From Budorcas taxicolor (Eukaryota; Chordata; Mammalia; Artiodactyla; Bovidae): a DNA stretch of 64,000 nt. Of the stretch, positions 11,716 to 21,673 are shown in pieces. The stretch is from NCBI RefSeq assembly GCF_023091745.1, contig NC_068915.1, positions 34,030,001-34,094,000 on the forward strand, read 5' to 3'. Below the pieces are notes generated by a model, which did not search any database, was not told the origin of the DNA, and saw only the letters and a program-made list of their open reading frames with translations. A program made the translations under genes and the position numbers. How positions within the stretch are numbered: position 1 is the first letter of the stretch; each line of letters begins with the position of its first letter.

Positions 11716-11799
11716 TATTGAGTTGGCCAGAAAGTTCCTTCTAGTTTTTCTATAAGACATTTCAGAAAACCCCATATGAACATTTTAGCCAATCCAATA
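11716..11799. mobile_element. mariner-derived MITE hairpin (miR-2284/2285-like)
   Basis: An 80-bp element (11718-11797) bounded by TA dinucleotides, as in Tc1/mariner insertions. The arms are imperfect inverted repeats beginning TTGAGTTGGCCAGAAAG on this strand and TTGGATTGGCTAAAATG on the other, so almost the whole element folds as one hairpin. From memory, the ruminant mariner MITE with TTGGCCAAAAAGTTCGTTC-type ends gave rise to the large cattle miR-2284/2285 family. Here AAAGTTCCTTCTAGTTTTTC at 11731-11750 lies where the miR-2284-like strand would be. Several mismatches make processing uncertain. Confidence 0.75.
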
Positions 11800-12049
11800 T
11801 TTAAACCATAGGCTGCTGGAACCAAAATAGTCTCTCATTTTATAAGTATCATGCAAATTCCTAGAATACTTAAATAATCTCCAGGATTGGACAGAACTTC
11901 ACAAAAATAACTAAGATGGAACTGCTTACTATACTGTTTTACAAAATAGCTGATATCGAATTTGACCTAAAACAAATAAAGTGCAATAGCATTTCTTTCA
12001 CCAAAACATTGTACAGAAAATTCACACCGTTACTTTAACTTCCTTTGCT
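11800..12049. other. unique non-coding DNA
   Basis: Nothing recognised between the mariner hairpin and the old L1. Confidence 0.45.
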
Positions 12050-12790
12050 TTTTGTTCATAGTTCCTTTTCTTTTATTTTGAGGTTAAATTTAAATATGAT
12101 GAAGTACATAGGCATTTATAATCCATACTGCTATCACAGAATATTAGATAATAGAAAATTAATATCACCTCATGTTTATTCCCCAGAGGTAACTACTGTT
12201 CTAATGTTTTTTTGTCACAAAAGATTGGTTCTACTTGTTCTAAAATATAATATAAATGAAATAATATAGCATGAAATCTCTTACATAAAGCTTCTCTCAC
12301 TCAGAATGAAAGTGGGAGTGAAGTCGCTCAGTCGTGTCCAGCTCTTTGCAACCCTATGGAATTGCCAGGCTCCTCCGTCCCTGGGGTTTTCCAGGCAAGA
12401 ATACTGGAGTGGGTTGACATTTTCTTCACCAGGGGATCTTCCTGACCCAGGGATTGAATTCAGGTCTCCCACATTGCAGGCAAACTCTTTACCCTCTGAG
12501 CCACCAGAGAATCCCACTCAGAATACTGTTTTGTAATTCATCCATATGGCTTCACAGATCAAAGTTTCATTATTTTGTATTACTTGGTAGTATTTCATAT
12601 GAATATGCTATCATTTGCTTTGCATTCTCTCATTGATGGACACTTAGTTGGCTTCCAGATTTTAGTGATTATAAATAAACAATGTAAACATTCTGACACA
12701 TATTTATTTGGAAATATAAGCTTTTTAGAAAAAAAAAAGAAGTAAATACCTAAAATCAGGTTTGCTTAGTCATCAGGAAGATATAGTGAG
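12050..12790 (-). mobile_element. old L1 3' region, antisense, part 1
   Basis: Reads as an antisense L1 3' end of an old subfamily: a 'cagaggtaactactgttct' block, then after the SINE at 12298-12524 'catccatatggcttcac', 'ttgatggacacttagttggcttcc' and 'gtaaatacct' landmarks. The same element appears to resume near 13.87 kb after younger insertions. Confidence 0.65.
12298..12524 (-). mobile_element. Bov-tA SINE, antisense, with 10-bp target duplication
   Basis: Antisense Bov-tA (12308-12514): GAAGTCGCTCAGTCGTGTCC start, antisense B box region GGGATTGAATTCAGGTC, and a GAGCCACCAGAGAATCCC end. CACTCAGAAT repeats exactly at 12298-12307 and 12515-12524. Confidence 0.95.
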
Positions 12791-13205
12791 TATAAGCCCT
12801 GACATTTGGGTTTTCTCTTTTTATGATGCAAATGCCTGACAAGCTTTGATTGCTCCCTTCAATACTGGCTATCTCTGATAAACACATTGCCAGCCACAGG
12901 GCTGAATCAAGAGCCAGGCTGCCTCTCCCAACTAAGGCTCCTTTGTTCTCAAAACCATTTGGGCCACCCTTTTTTCTCTCTTTCCAGGTTTTACATTTCT
13001 GCTCTTATGTTTTAAATTCATCAATAATGACTGAGCCCTCAAAACTCTAGGTCCCACCATCAAGGCCAATAAAGGCAAAACCCCAGACCTGTGCTCTGTC
13101 TTCACTCGCTGTACATGTGACCTCACTGTGCAGCACCAAGAGAGCCATAAGCTTTCCAGGGCTTGTAAGTAATAAATCATTTTACCCACAAAGTTCCTTA
13201 ATGCT
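12791..13205 (+). mobile_element. LTR-like block inserted in the old L1
   Basis: About 410 bp separate two parts of the old L1, together with the adjoining BovB. It is less AT-rich than its surroundings and contains AATAAA at 13068-13073 followed by a mixed U5-like stretch, and a second AATAAA near 13171. I read it as a diverged retroviral-type LTR. No clear terminal repeats or target duplication were found, so the family and limits are open. Confidence 0.35.
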
Positions 13206-13825
13206 TCAGTTCAGTTCAGTCGCTCAGTCGTGTCCGACTCTTTGTGACCCCATGAATCGCAACACGCCAGGCCTCCCTGTCCATCACCATCTCCCGGAGT
13301 TCACTCAGACTCACGTCCATCAAGTCTGTGATGCCATCCAGCCATCTCATCCTCTGTTGTCCCCTTCTTCTCCTGCCCCCAATCCCTCCCAGCATCAAAG
13401 TCTTTTCCAATGAGTCAACTCTTCGCATGAGATGGCCAAAGTATTGGAGTTTCAGCTTTAGCATCATTCCTTCCAAAGAAATCCCAGGGTTGAGCTCCTT
13501 CAGAATGGACTGGTTGGATCTCCTTGCAGTTCAAGGGACTCTCAAGAGTCTTCTCCAACATCAAAAGCATCAATTCTTTGGCGCTCAGCCTTCTTCACAG
13601 TCCAACTCTTACATCCATACATGACCACAGGAAAAACCATAGCCTTGACTAGATGGACCTTAGTCAGCAAAGTAATGTCTCTGTTTTTGAATATGCTATC
13701 TAGGTTGGTCATAACTTTTCTTCCAAGGAGTAAGCGTCTTTTAATTTCATGGTTGCAATCACCATCTGCAGTGATTTTGGAGCCCCCCAAAATAAACTCT
13801 GACACTGTTTCCACATCTATTTCCT
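13206..13825 (-). mobile_element. BovB LINE 3' fragment, antisense
   Basis: Starts with the inverted BovB tail (CAGTTCAGTTCAGTCGCTC) and runs through the antisense of the BovB ORF2 C-terminal region to the segment coding SDFILGGSKITADGDC, where it is 5'-truncated. Close to consensus but broken by small indels. Confidence 0.93.
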
Positions 13826-13869
13826 AACTTGCAGTCATAATAAGAATCACAAGGGCAGGTCCATCCACA

Positions 13870-14065
13870 ACATTGTTTATCAATATGCTAAAACCAGCAC
13901 AAAACATTTATGTTTTATGTAATAAGAAAACATTTTTCCAAAGAGGCTCCACCATTCCACACTCCACCAACAATGTATGAAATTTCTGGTTCTGGTTGAT
14001 CTATATCTCAATTACCACATTGGTATTGTCAGTCTTTTTACTTGTAGCCATTGTGGTGAGTACTT
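13870..14065 (-). mobile_element. old L1 3' region, antisense, part 2
   Basis: Continues the element at 12050-12790: TTTTCCAAAGAGGCTCCACC, then ACCAACAATGTATGA and a 'gtctttttacttgtagccattgtggtga' type block. These are adjacent L1 ORF2-end landmarks, so the material in between is inserted. Confidence 0.65.
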
Positions 14066-14821
14066 TCAGTACTTTTAAAATTTGAATTTAATAAAAGCTA
14101 AATTAAAATAATCAAAAATTTATAATAAAGGCTAATCAGTTTCTGTGAAGGAAAGGAATATATCTGTCTTGCTTACCCTTTACACTATTGTTTAGAGAAT
14201 CCCTTGATGGAATAAATGTACCATTAACATTTGTTGAGCAAAGCAATTATCTGAACTATTTGAAATGTTCTTTCATGTCTCTGTACTAAATTTGCAAAAA
14301 TTGACTGACACAGTCCTTTTACTTCTAGCCTCTAAGTATTTATCATCAAATAACAGTGTCAGTTAAAATTCATATCACTCATTTCCCAGAATATCAGTTT
14401 CTGCTTATTGCAGTCCCTCTGCGATTTGTCCCTTCACCATACTTGAACTGTCAAAATCTCACTTGTCCCTAATCACTAGAGTCAACACAGTCTCAACTAC
14501 TGCCATCCCACTACATGTCTATTTATATTTTTAATATTCATGCCTCCATGGTTTTAAACATTTCCTTTATGTAGAATGTACTTGCCCTTAACCATCTTGT
14601 ATCTTTCATGCCAAGAATCCATGCATATATCTTTTTTTTTTCTGGATAGAGAGAAGTAAAGGAAGGATATATCACATCTGCAAATCTAGCTGTTTAGAAC
14701 TGAGAGGCAAGTATAAAAATGTCTGAGAGAAGGCACAAACCACAAAAAGCACAGGAAATAAAAAATGACTCAACAATTTCCTAAGGTATATGTGGAGAAA
14801 ACTAGAGGCCCTTTAGATGTC
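14066..14821. other. non-coding DNA, nothing recognised
   Basis: Mixed AT-rich DNA with a T-run near 14631-14643. No gene or recognisable repeat. Confidence 0.45.
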
Positions 14822-15690
14822 CACTACCGAACATCATGTGAAATGTTAGGGTGGATAAAGTTCAAGCTGGAATCAAGACTGCTGGGAGAAATATCAACAA
14901 CTTCAGATATGGAGATGATACCACCCTAATGGCAGAAAATGATGAGGAATCAAAAAGCCTCTTGATGAAGGTAAAAGAGGAGAAAGAAAAAGTTGGCTTA
15001 AAAGTCAATATTCTAAAAACTAAGGGCATGGCATCTGGTCCCAGCACTTCATGGCAAATAGATGGGGGAAAAATGGAAATAGGACAGACTTTATTTTATT
15101 GGGCTCCAAAATCACTGCAGATGGTGACTGTAGCCATGAAATTAAAAGATGCTTGCTCCTTGGAAGAAAAGCTATGAGAACATATTAATACATAGAAAGC
15201 ATATTAAAAAGCAGAGATATCACATTGCCAATAAAGGTCCATGTAGTCAAAGCTATGGTTCTTCCAGTAGTCATATATGGATGTGAGAGTTGAACCAAAA
15301 AATGGCTGAGTACCAAAGAACTGATGCTTTCAAACTGTGGTGCTGGAGAAGACTCTTGAGAGTCCCTTGAACACCAAGGAGATCAAACCGGTTAATTCTA
15401 AAGGAAATCAACCCTGGATATTCACTGGAAGGACTAATGCTAAAGCTGAAGCTCTAGTACTTTGACCACCTGATGAAAAGAGCCAACTCATTGGAAAAGA
15501 CTGATGTTGGGAAAGATTGAGGGCAGGAGAAAGGCATGACAGAGGATGAGATGGCTGGATGGTATCACCGACTCAATGGACATGAATTTGTCAAACTCTG
15601 GGAGATAGTGTAGGACAGGGAAGCATGGCATGCTGGTGTTCATGGAGTTGCAAATAGTCAGATAGGACTGTGTGACTAAACAACAACAAC
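14822..15690 (+). mobile_element. BovB LINE 3' part, sense, diverged
   Basis: Sense BovB from just upstream of reverse-transcriptase motif C (read here as FRYGDDTTLMAE; the family has RYADDTTLMAE) to the 3' end, finishing with AAACAACAACAACC instead of the TGAACTGA-type tail. Many indels and stops. The 108-residue open stretch from 14851 is only part of the old ORF2. Confidence 0.88.
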
Positions 15691-15739
15691 CAAATAGTAC
15701 AGAGTCAGGGTATCGGTTTTTGCATTGCTACGTTTATTT

Positions 15740-15885
15740 CCGCCTGCAACGGGGGAGACCTGGGTTCGATTCTTGGGTTGGGAAGATCCCCTGGATAAGG
15801 GAAATCCCACTCCAATATTCTGGCCTGGAGAACGCCATAGACTGAATAGTCCATGGGGCTGCAAACAGACTGAGTGACTTTCACA
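15740..15885 (+). mobile_element. Bov-tA SINE, partial
   Basis: From CCGCCTGCAACGGGGGAGAC through B box GGTTCGATTCT to a 'gcaaacagactgagtgactttcac' end. The 5' part of the tRNA-like head is missing or too diverged to recognise. Confidence 0.85.
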
Positions 15886-16225
15886 TTCATGTTCACCAGC
15901 TTCTTGCCTCATAGGTTGTTGCTGTCGAATGCTAATCCTCTACCTTCTGACCAGAAAGGGGTGACTGTAGAAGTAGCCCTATTACTTAAACAGGATACAA
16001 GCTTCTTTAGAGGACATTACTGGATCATCAAAGTCACCCCTCTGTCTCCAGTACACTATTTTTCAATCAGAAATTCACCTCCAAGGTAACATGGCTTTGT
16101 CTGTATTGCTGTAGCTGTATTCAAGAAATATGTTTTCAAGAGAAACAAATATCCCTATAATAGTTGAGCTCCTAGGAGTAAGTTTTAGCCTCAAACTGAA
16201 GTCTGCCTCTACAGCTACACCTAGC
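15886..16225. other. unique non-coding DNA
   Basis: No feature recognised up to the T-tract of the inverted L1. Confidence 0.45.
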
Positions 16226-16815
16226 TTTTTTTTTTTTTTAAATATGGTTGCTGATTTTTTTTGTCTTTTAAAAATATATATTTATTTTTAATCGAAAGGT
16301 AATTACCTTGCAATACTGTCTTGGTTTCTGCCATATGTTAACATGAATCAGCCATAGGTATACATATGTCCCCTCCATCTTGAACCTCCCCGTCACCCCA
16401 TTCCATCCCTCTAGATATTGTCACAGAACACTGGATTTGAGCTCCCTGCATCACACAATAAATTTCCACTGACAGATGAATGGATAAAGAAGTTGTGATA
16501 CATACACACAATGGAATATTATTCAGCAGTAAAAAAGGAACGCATTTGAGTCAGTCTTAGTGAGGTGGATTAAACTAGAGCCTATTATACAGAGTGAAGT
16601 CAGAAAGAGAAAAACAAATATCATATATTAATGTAAATATATTACAACCTAGAAGGATGGTACTGATGATCCTATATGCAGGGCAGCAATGGAGATGCAG
16701 ACATAGAGAACAGACTTACGGACACAGAGTGGCGAAGGATAGGTTGGGATGAATTGAGAGAGTAGCACTGAAATATACATATTATCATATGTAAAATTAG
16801 ATAGCCAGTAGAAAT
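16226..16815 (-). mobile_element. ruminant L1 3' end with 5' inversion
   Basis: T-tracts (16226-16239 and 16255-16262) are followed by the antisense L1 3' UTR (CATGAATCAGCCATAGGTAT) up to about 16471. The upstream L1 segment then appears in sense orientation: GACAGATGAATGGATAAAG, ATGGAATATTATTCAGCAG, GAGCCTATTATACAGAGTG, ending GATAGCCAGT near 16809. The two halves meet at the same L1 position (CCACTG and CAGT), the signature of twin priming. Confidence 0.88.
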
Positions 16816-17159
16816 AGACCCAGGGCTGAAGAACACTTTATTCTTTTAAAGTACCTTTCATGCATAAGGGGATAATTGCACATTTCAAATACATGGAACA
16901 ATTTAGGGAGATATAAGAATGATTACTGACCCCATTAGGTAGTGGATGTGGTTAAAAACTTATGACTGTTTTCTTTTTTTGATAGAACAAGTACAAAAAC
17001 TTAAAATTTAGCCTTCCAGGAATAATTCTATTACAAAACCATAGCAAAACTCTTCAGTTTTCTTCAAAGGACAATACTAGTAATCCCATGCTTTCACAAA
17101 CGTTGCTGCTCTCCCCAGAACATTGCTGATTGAACTATTCCTTCAGATTTTAGTTTAAA
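16816..17159. other. unique non-coding DNA
   Basis: AT-rich, nothing recognised. Confidence 0.45.
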
Positions 17160-17400
17160 CATAACTTCTGCAAGGTGCTTTACTTGGATGCTTACATTAT
17201 ACTGGGTATCTTTGTTCTGTTTTCCCTTAGTTCTCTGGATTTCTTACATTATGACATGTTACTATATTTTTATTTTGTATTTAAAGACTGTCTTTTTTGC
17301 TAGGGCTCATGTCATCACAGTCTTTGCTTCATTCCCAGTACTTTTCACAGTGCCTGGTACAGAGCTGCGTTCAATAAATGTTCATTGAATAAATGAATGA
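17160..17400 (+). mobile_element. L2 LINE 3' end
   Basis: Ends with the L2 landmarks ACAGTGCCTGGTACAGAG and TTCAATAAATGTTCATTG, then the AATAAATGAATGA tail. Diverged 3' fragment. Confidence 0.72.
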
Positions 17401-18559
17401 GATGCTTAATCATCCCGCAAAAAGTATTTGTTAAACCTCCAGAGCTAGCAATGACAAAAATAGAAAAATAAAGAGAATCTTGGAAGAACTGGTTGAAAGA
17501 AAGTGAGAGAGAGAGAAAGGGAAGGAATGAGAAAGACAGAGAACAAAAAAGAAATTATGAATCAAGGTACAGATTCTGGTATAGGAAAAATGTCAATGAA
17601 AATTGAGCAGTAAAACTAAACTGCCCTCTATTACCTACTGTCAGTTTACATGGAAATGATGAGAATTCTTGCTGCTAGTTGTTCTCAACATCACTAATAT
17701 AAAATGTACCTAATTTTTATTGAACCAAGGTTAAAGAGGCATGAAATGTCTGTAATTAAAGATAATATTTTTAAGTGTTTCTATAGAGTCTTAAAATATA
17801 TCAAATAAAGAAAGTGATATTAATGATAATTGAGGTCATGTATTTCCTCCTGAAACAATGCGTGTATATTCTATAGACAGTAATCAGCCTAAGTGCTTTT
17901 TAATGAGCAAAGCTGTCAGCTAAAGATTAAAACTTCAATTTAATATTAAAGGGAAAATTTAATTACTAAATCATCAAGTATATTCAGAATATCTCAATAA
18001 CTTAAGATTGCCTTCAATTTTTTTATAATTAAATATTGGACTCCACATTCAATTTCAAAATAAATGGTCTTGTAAATCACAGGCAATTTAAAAATATTTT
18101 TACATACCATAATGAATATTGTTTTGATTTATCTGTGTGGGAGGCTTAATAGATTAAAATGTCCTTTAGCAATGGAAGGACATTAAGTCTGTATAGAAGA
18201 GATGTTATGTACTGGCTTTCATTTTAAAGATCATAAAAATATTTCATTTTATTTTCAAAAATAAATAATTTTCAAAAAATATTAGTAACAGTACAAGTCC
18301 AGTGCAATTTTTCTTCACTTATATATGTCAAAAATAACACCTCAAACTAAATTTTTATTAAAGAAAATACTTCCAGCAATTAATAATGTAATGAGGTATA
18401 TTTTAGGAGAATGCATAGTGTTTATGATGTTCATGTGCTGAAAGAAAGTTACATTCCAGAGAAAGCATGATGCTTTAGTTTTATGAGGATATGTTTCATT
18501 AAAATAGTGCATTTCTTCAGTTAATTTACTTGTAGAAAATCCACATATAAAGCAGATAT
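17401..18559. other. AT-rich unique DNA
   Basis: A purine-rich run (GA repeats, about 17495-17560) lies at the left. The rest is unique and very AT-rich. Confidence 0.5.
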
Positions 18560-18832
18560 TCATATCTGGCAGGGGACACAGGTTCAGTTCCTGGTCCAGG
18601 AAGATCCCACATGCCACAGGGCAATTAAGCCCACGTGCCACAACCACTGAAGTTGACACACTGAAGCTAGTAAAAACCACGTGGCCTAGACTCTGCTCTG
18701 CTACAAGAGAACCAAGAACCCACCACAATGGGAAGCTCATGTACCAAAACTAGAGAGTAGATCCACTGGCTGAAACAAGAGAAAGCCTAAGCACAACAAC
18801 GACTCAGAACAGTCAAAAACAAATACATTTTT
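18560..18832 (+). mobile_element. CHR-2-type cetartiodactyl SINE
   Basis: GGTTCAGTTCCTGGTCCAGG is followed by AAGATCCCACATGCCACAGG, a run of 'cacgtgccacaaccactga' type units, 'gagaaagcctaagcacaacaac' and an A-rich tail. This is the CHR family rather than Bov-tA. The 5' part of the tRNA-like head is lost. Confidence 0.82.
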
Positions 18833-19230
18833 TAAAGTCAATTCAAAGGTCTTTCCACACTTCCTTCAAGTTGTTGATTCTCCACTATTTATGTTTACAC
18901 TGTACCTTGTACAATCCTTTATTTCTAAAGTCTCCTTCTTGAGGACAGAGACCATTCTTAGGCTTTGCATTATAAAGGACAAATCACTAGATTGATTGTC
19001 TCACATTATAAATTTAAGTAATAATAAACTCTTCTTGACAACCATATTATTCCCTATTCAAATCTTTAGTTATTAAATAATAATTATAAAAATTATATCC
19101 TTGTCAATAATTTGACAACTAGAGGTACCGATACATTAAATTATTATAAAATAAAGATTTTCTACATTCTTTCCATCCAATGCTATTATTCAAAATGTTA
19201 TTTTTACAATTAAACGGTAATTTTTTTAGC
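18833..19230. other. non-coding DNA, possible L2 remnant
   Basis: A block near 18930-18975 with 'cttcttgaggacagagacc' is L2-like but too short to call. The remainder is AT-rich. Confidence 0.4.
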
Positions 19231-20116
19231 AACTAATGTCTGAGGAAGCCCTACAAACAGCTGTGAAAAGAAGAGAAGTGAAAAGCAAAGGAGAAAAGGA
19301 AAGATATACCCATCTGAAAGCAGAGTTCCAAAGAATAACAAAGAGAAATAAGAAAGCCTTCCTCAGTGATCAGTGAAAAGAAATAGAGGAAAACAATAGA
19401 ATGGACAAGACTAGAGATCTCTTCAAGAAAATTAGAGACATCAAGGGAACATTTCATGCAAAGATGGGCTCAATAAAGGACTGAAATGGTATGACCCTAA
19501 CAGAAGCAGAAGATATTCAGAAGAGATGGCAAGAATACACAGAAGGACTGTACAAAAAAGATCTTCATGACCCAGATAATCATGATGGTGTGATCACTCA
19601 CCTAGAGCCAGACATCCTGGAACGTGAAGTCAAGTGGGCCTTAGGAAGCATCACTAATAAAGAAAGCTAGTGGAAGTGATGGAATTGCAATTGAGCTATG
19701 TCAAATCCTAAAGATGATGCTGTGAAACGGCTGCACACAATATGCCAGCAAATTTGGAAAATTCAGCAGTGGTCACAGGACTGGAAAAGGTCAGTTTTCA
19801 TTCCAATCCCAAAGAAAGGCAATGGCAAAGAATGTTCAAACTATCACACAATTGCACTCATCTCACACGCTAGTAAAGTAATGCTCAAAATTCTCCAAGC
19901 CAGGCTACTCATTTGCAAAGACCCTGATGCTGGGAAAGATTGAAGGTGGGAGGAGAAGGAGATGACAGAGGATGAGATGGTTGGAGGGCATCACTGACTT
20001 AATGGACATGAGTTTGGGTAAAATCCAGGATTTGGTGATGGACAGGGAGTCCTGGCATGCTGCAGGCCATGGGGTCACAAAGATTCAGACATGTCTGAGC
20101 AACTGAACTGAACTGA
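19231..20116 (+). mobile_element. BovB LINE, sense, large internal deletion
   Basis: Sense BovB from the ORF2 segment coding for the basic region ahead of the reverse transcriptase (GCTGTGAAAAGAAGAGAAG) through the N-terminal RT region (GGTCAGTTTTCATTCC, AAGAAAGGCAATGGCAAAG) to CTCCAAGCCAGGCT near 19908. It then jumps to the 3' region (AAAGACCCTGATGC-type, from about 19917) and ends with the GAACTGAACTGA tail. Most of the RT, including motifs A to C, is absent. Confidence 0.88.
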
Positions 20117-20124
20117 AGAATTGT

Positions 20125-20226
20125 ACAAGAGGGAGGGGACATATGTATACCTGTGGCTGATTCATCTTGATACTTGGCAGAAAGCAAAAAATTCTGTAAA
20201 GAAATTATCTTTCGATTAAAAAAAAA
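20125..20226 (+). mobile_element. ruminant L1 3' UTR tail joined to BovB
   Basis: Sense L1 3' end: AAGAGGGAGGGGACATATGT, CTGTGGCTGATTCATC, ending in an A run at 20217-20226. It starts only about 9 bases after the BovB tail and in the same orientation, with no L1 body upstream. Confidence 0.85.
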
Positions 20227-20430
20227 GAACTGTGAAGATAAATAACTACTAGGAATGTAATTACAACATAAGGACTATAGTTAACATTGCTGTGTAAGGC
20301 ATAGGAAAGTTGTTAAGAGAGTAAATCCTATGAGCTCTCGTCATAAGGGAAAAAACTGAACTCACAATTTGATAAATTGTAATAACCTGTTAATAATATC
20401 ATACTTAATTGATCATTATATTTGAATAGT

Positions 20431-21673
20431 TTCAATATGATAGTTCAGTTCAGTCGCTCCGTCATGTCCAACTCTTTGTGACCCCATGAACTGCAGCATG
20501 CCAGTCCTCCCTGTCCATCACCAACTCCTGGAGTCCACCCAAACCTATGTCCATTGAGTCAGTGATGCCATCCAACCATCTCATCCTCTGTCGTCCCCTT
20601 CTCCTCCTGCCCTCAATCTTTCCCAGCATCAGGGTCTTTTCCAATGAGTCAACTCTTTGCATGAGATGGCCAAAATATAGGAATTTCAGCTTCAACATCA
20701 GTCCTTCCAATGAACACCCAGGACTGATCTCCTTTAGGATGGACTGGTTGGATCTCCTTGCAGTCCAAGGGACTCTCAAGGGTCTTCTCCAACATCATAG
20801 TTCAAAAGCATCAATTCTGCACTCAGCTTTCTTTATAGTCCAACTCTCATATCCATACATGACCAGTGGAAAAACCAAAGCCTTGACTAGATGGACCTTT
20901 GTTGACAAGGTAATGTCTCTGCTTTTTAATATGCTATCTAGGTTGGTCATAACTTTCCTTCCAAGGAGTAAGCGTCTTTTAATTTCATGGCTGCAGTCAC
21001 CATCTGCAGTGATTTTGGAGCCCAGACAAATAAAGTCAGCCACTGTTTCCACTGTTTCCCCATCTATTTCCCATGAAGTATTGGTACCAGAATCCATGAT
21101 CTTAGTTCTCTGAATGTTGACTTTTAAGCCAACTTTTTCACTCTCCTTTCACTTTCATCGAGACTCTTTAGTTTTCTTCACTTTCTGTCATAAGGGTGGT
21201 ATCATCTGCCTATCTGAGGTTATTGATATTTCTCCCAGAAATCTTGATCCCAGCTTGTGCTTCACCCAGCCCAGCATTTTTCATGATATACTCTCCATAT
21301 AAGTTAAATAGGTAGGGTGACAATATACAGCCTTGATGTACTCCTTTTCCTATTTTGAACCAGTCTGTTGTTCCTTGTCCAGTTCTAACTGTTGCTTCCT
21401 GATCTGCGTATAGGTTTCTCAAGAGGCAGGTCAGGTGGTCTGGTATGTTTTTCTGGAACTCTCTTGCTTTTTCCATGATCCAGCAGATGTTGTTAATTTG
21501 ATCTCTGGTTCCTCTGCCTTTCCTAAAACCAGCTTGAACATCTGGAAGTTCATGGTTCACATATTGCTGAAGCCTGGTTGGAGAATTTTGAGGATTACTT
21601 TCCTAGCATGTGAGATGAGTGCAATTGTGTGGTAGTTTTAGCATTTTTGGCATTGCCTTTCTTCAATATGATA
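20431..21673 (-). mobile_element. BovB LINE, antisense, with 12-bp target duplication
   Basis: 5'-truncated antisense BovB (20443-21661) flanked by exact TTCAATATGATA at 20431-20442 and 21662-21673. It reaches from the tail into the N-terminal RT region. The frame on the minus strand over 21210-21560 keeps the finger region (QAGFRKGRGTRDQINN) and motif B (GKGVHQGCILSPYLFNL) but lacks 28 residues that hold motif A, through an 84-bp in-frame deletion at about 21446. A second frame covers 20795-21097. Confidence 0.95.

Noticed and set aside
18342..18740. 132-residue minus-strand frame
   Set aside because: It runs across the boundary of the CHR-2 SINE and into unrelated AT-rich DNA; no domain or coding context.
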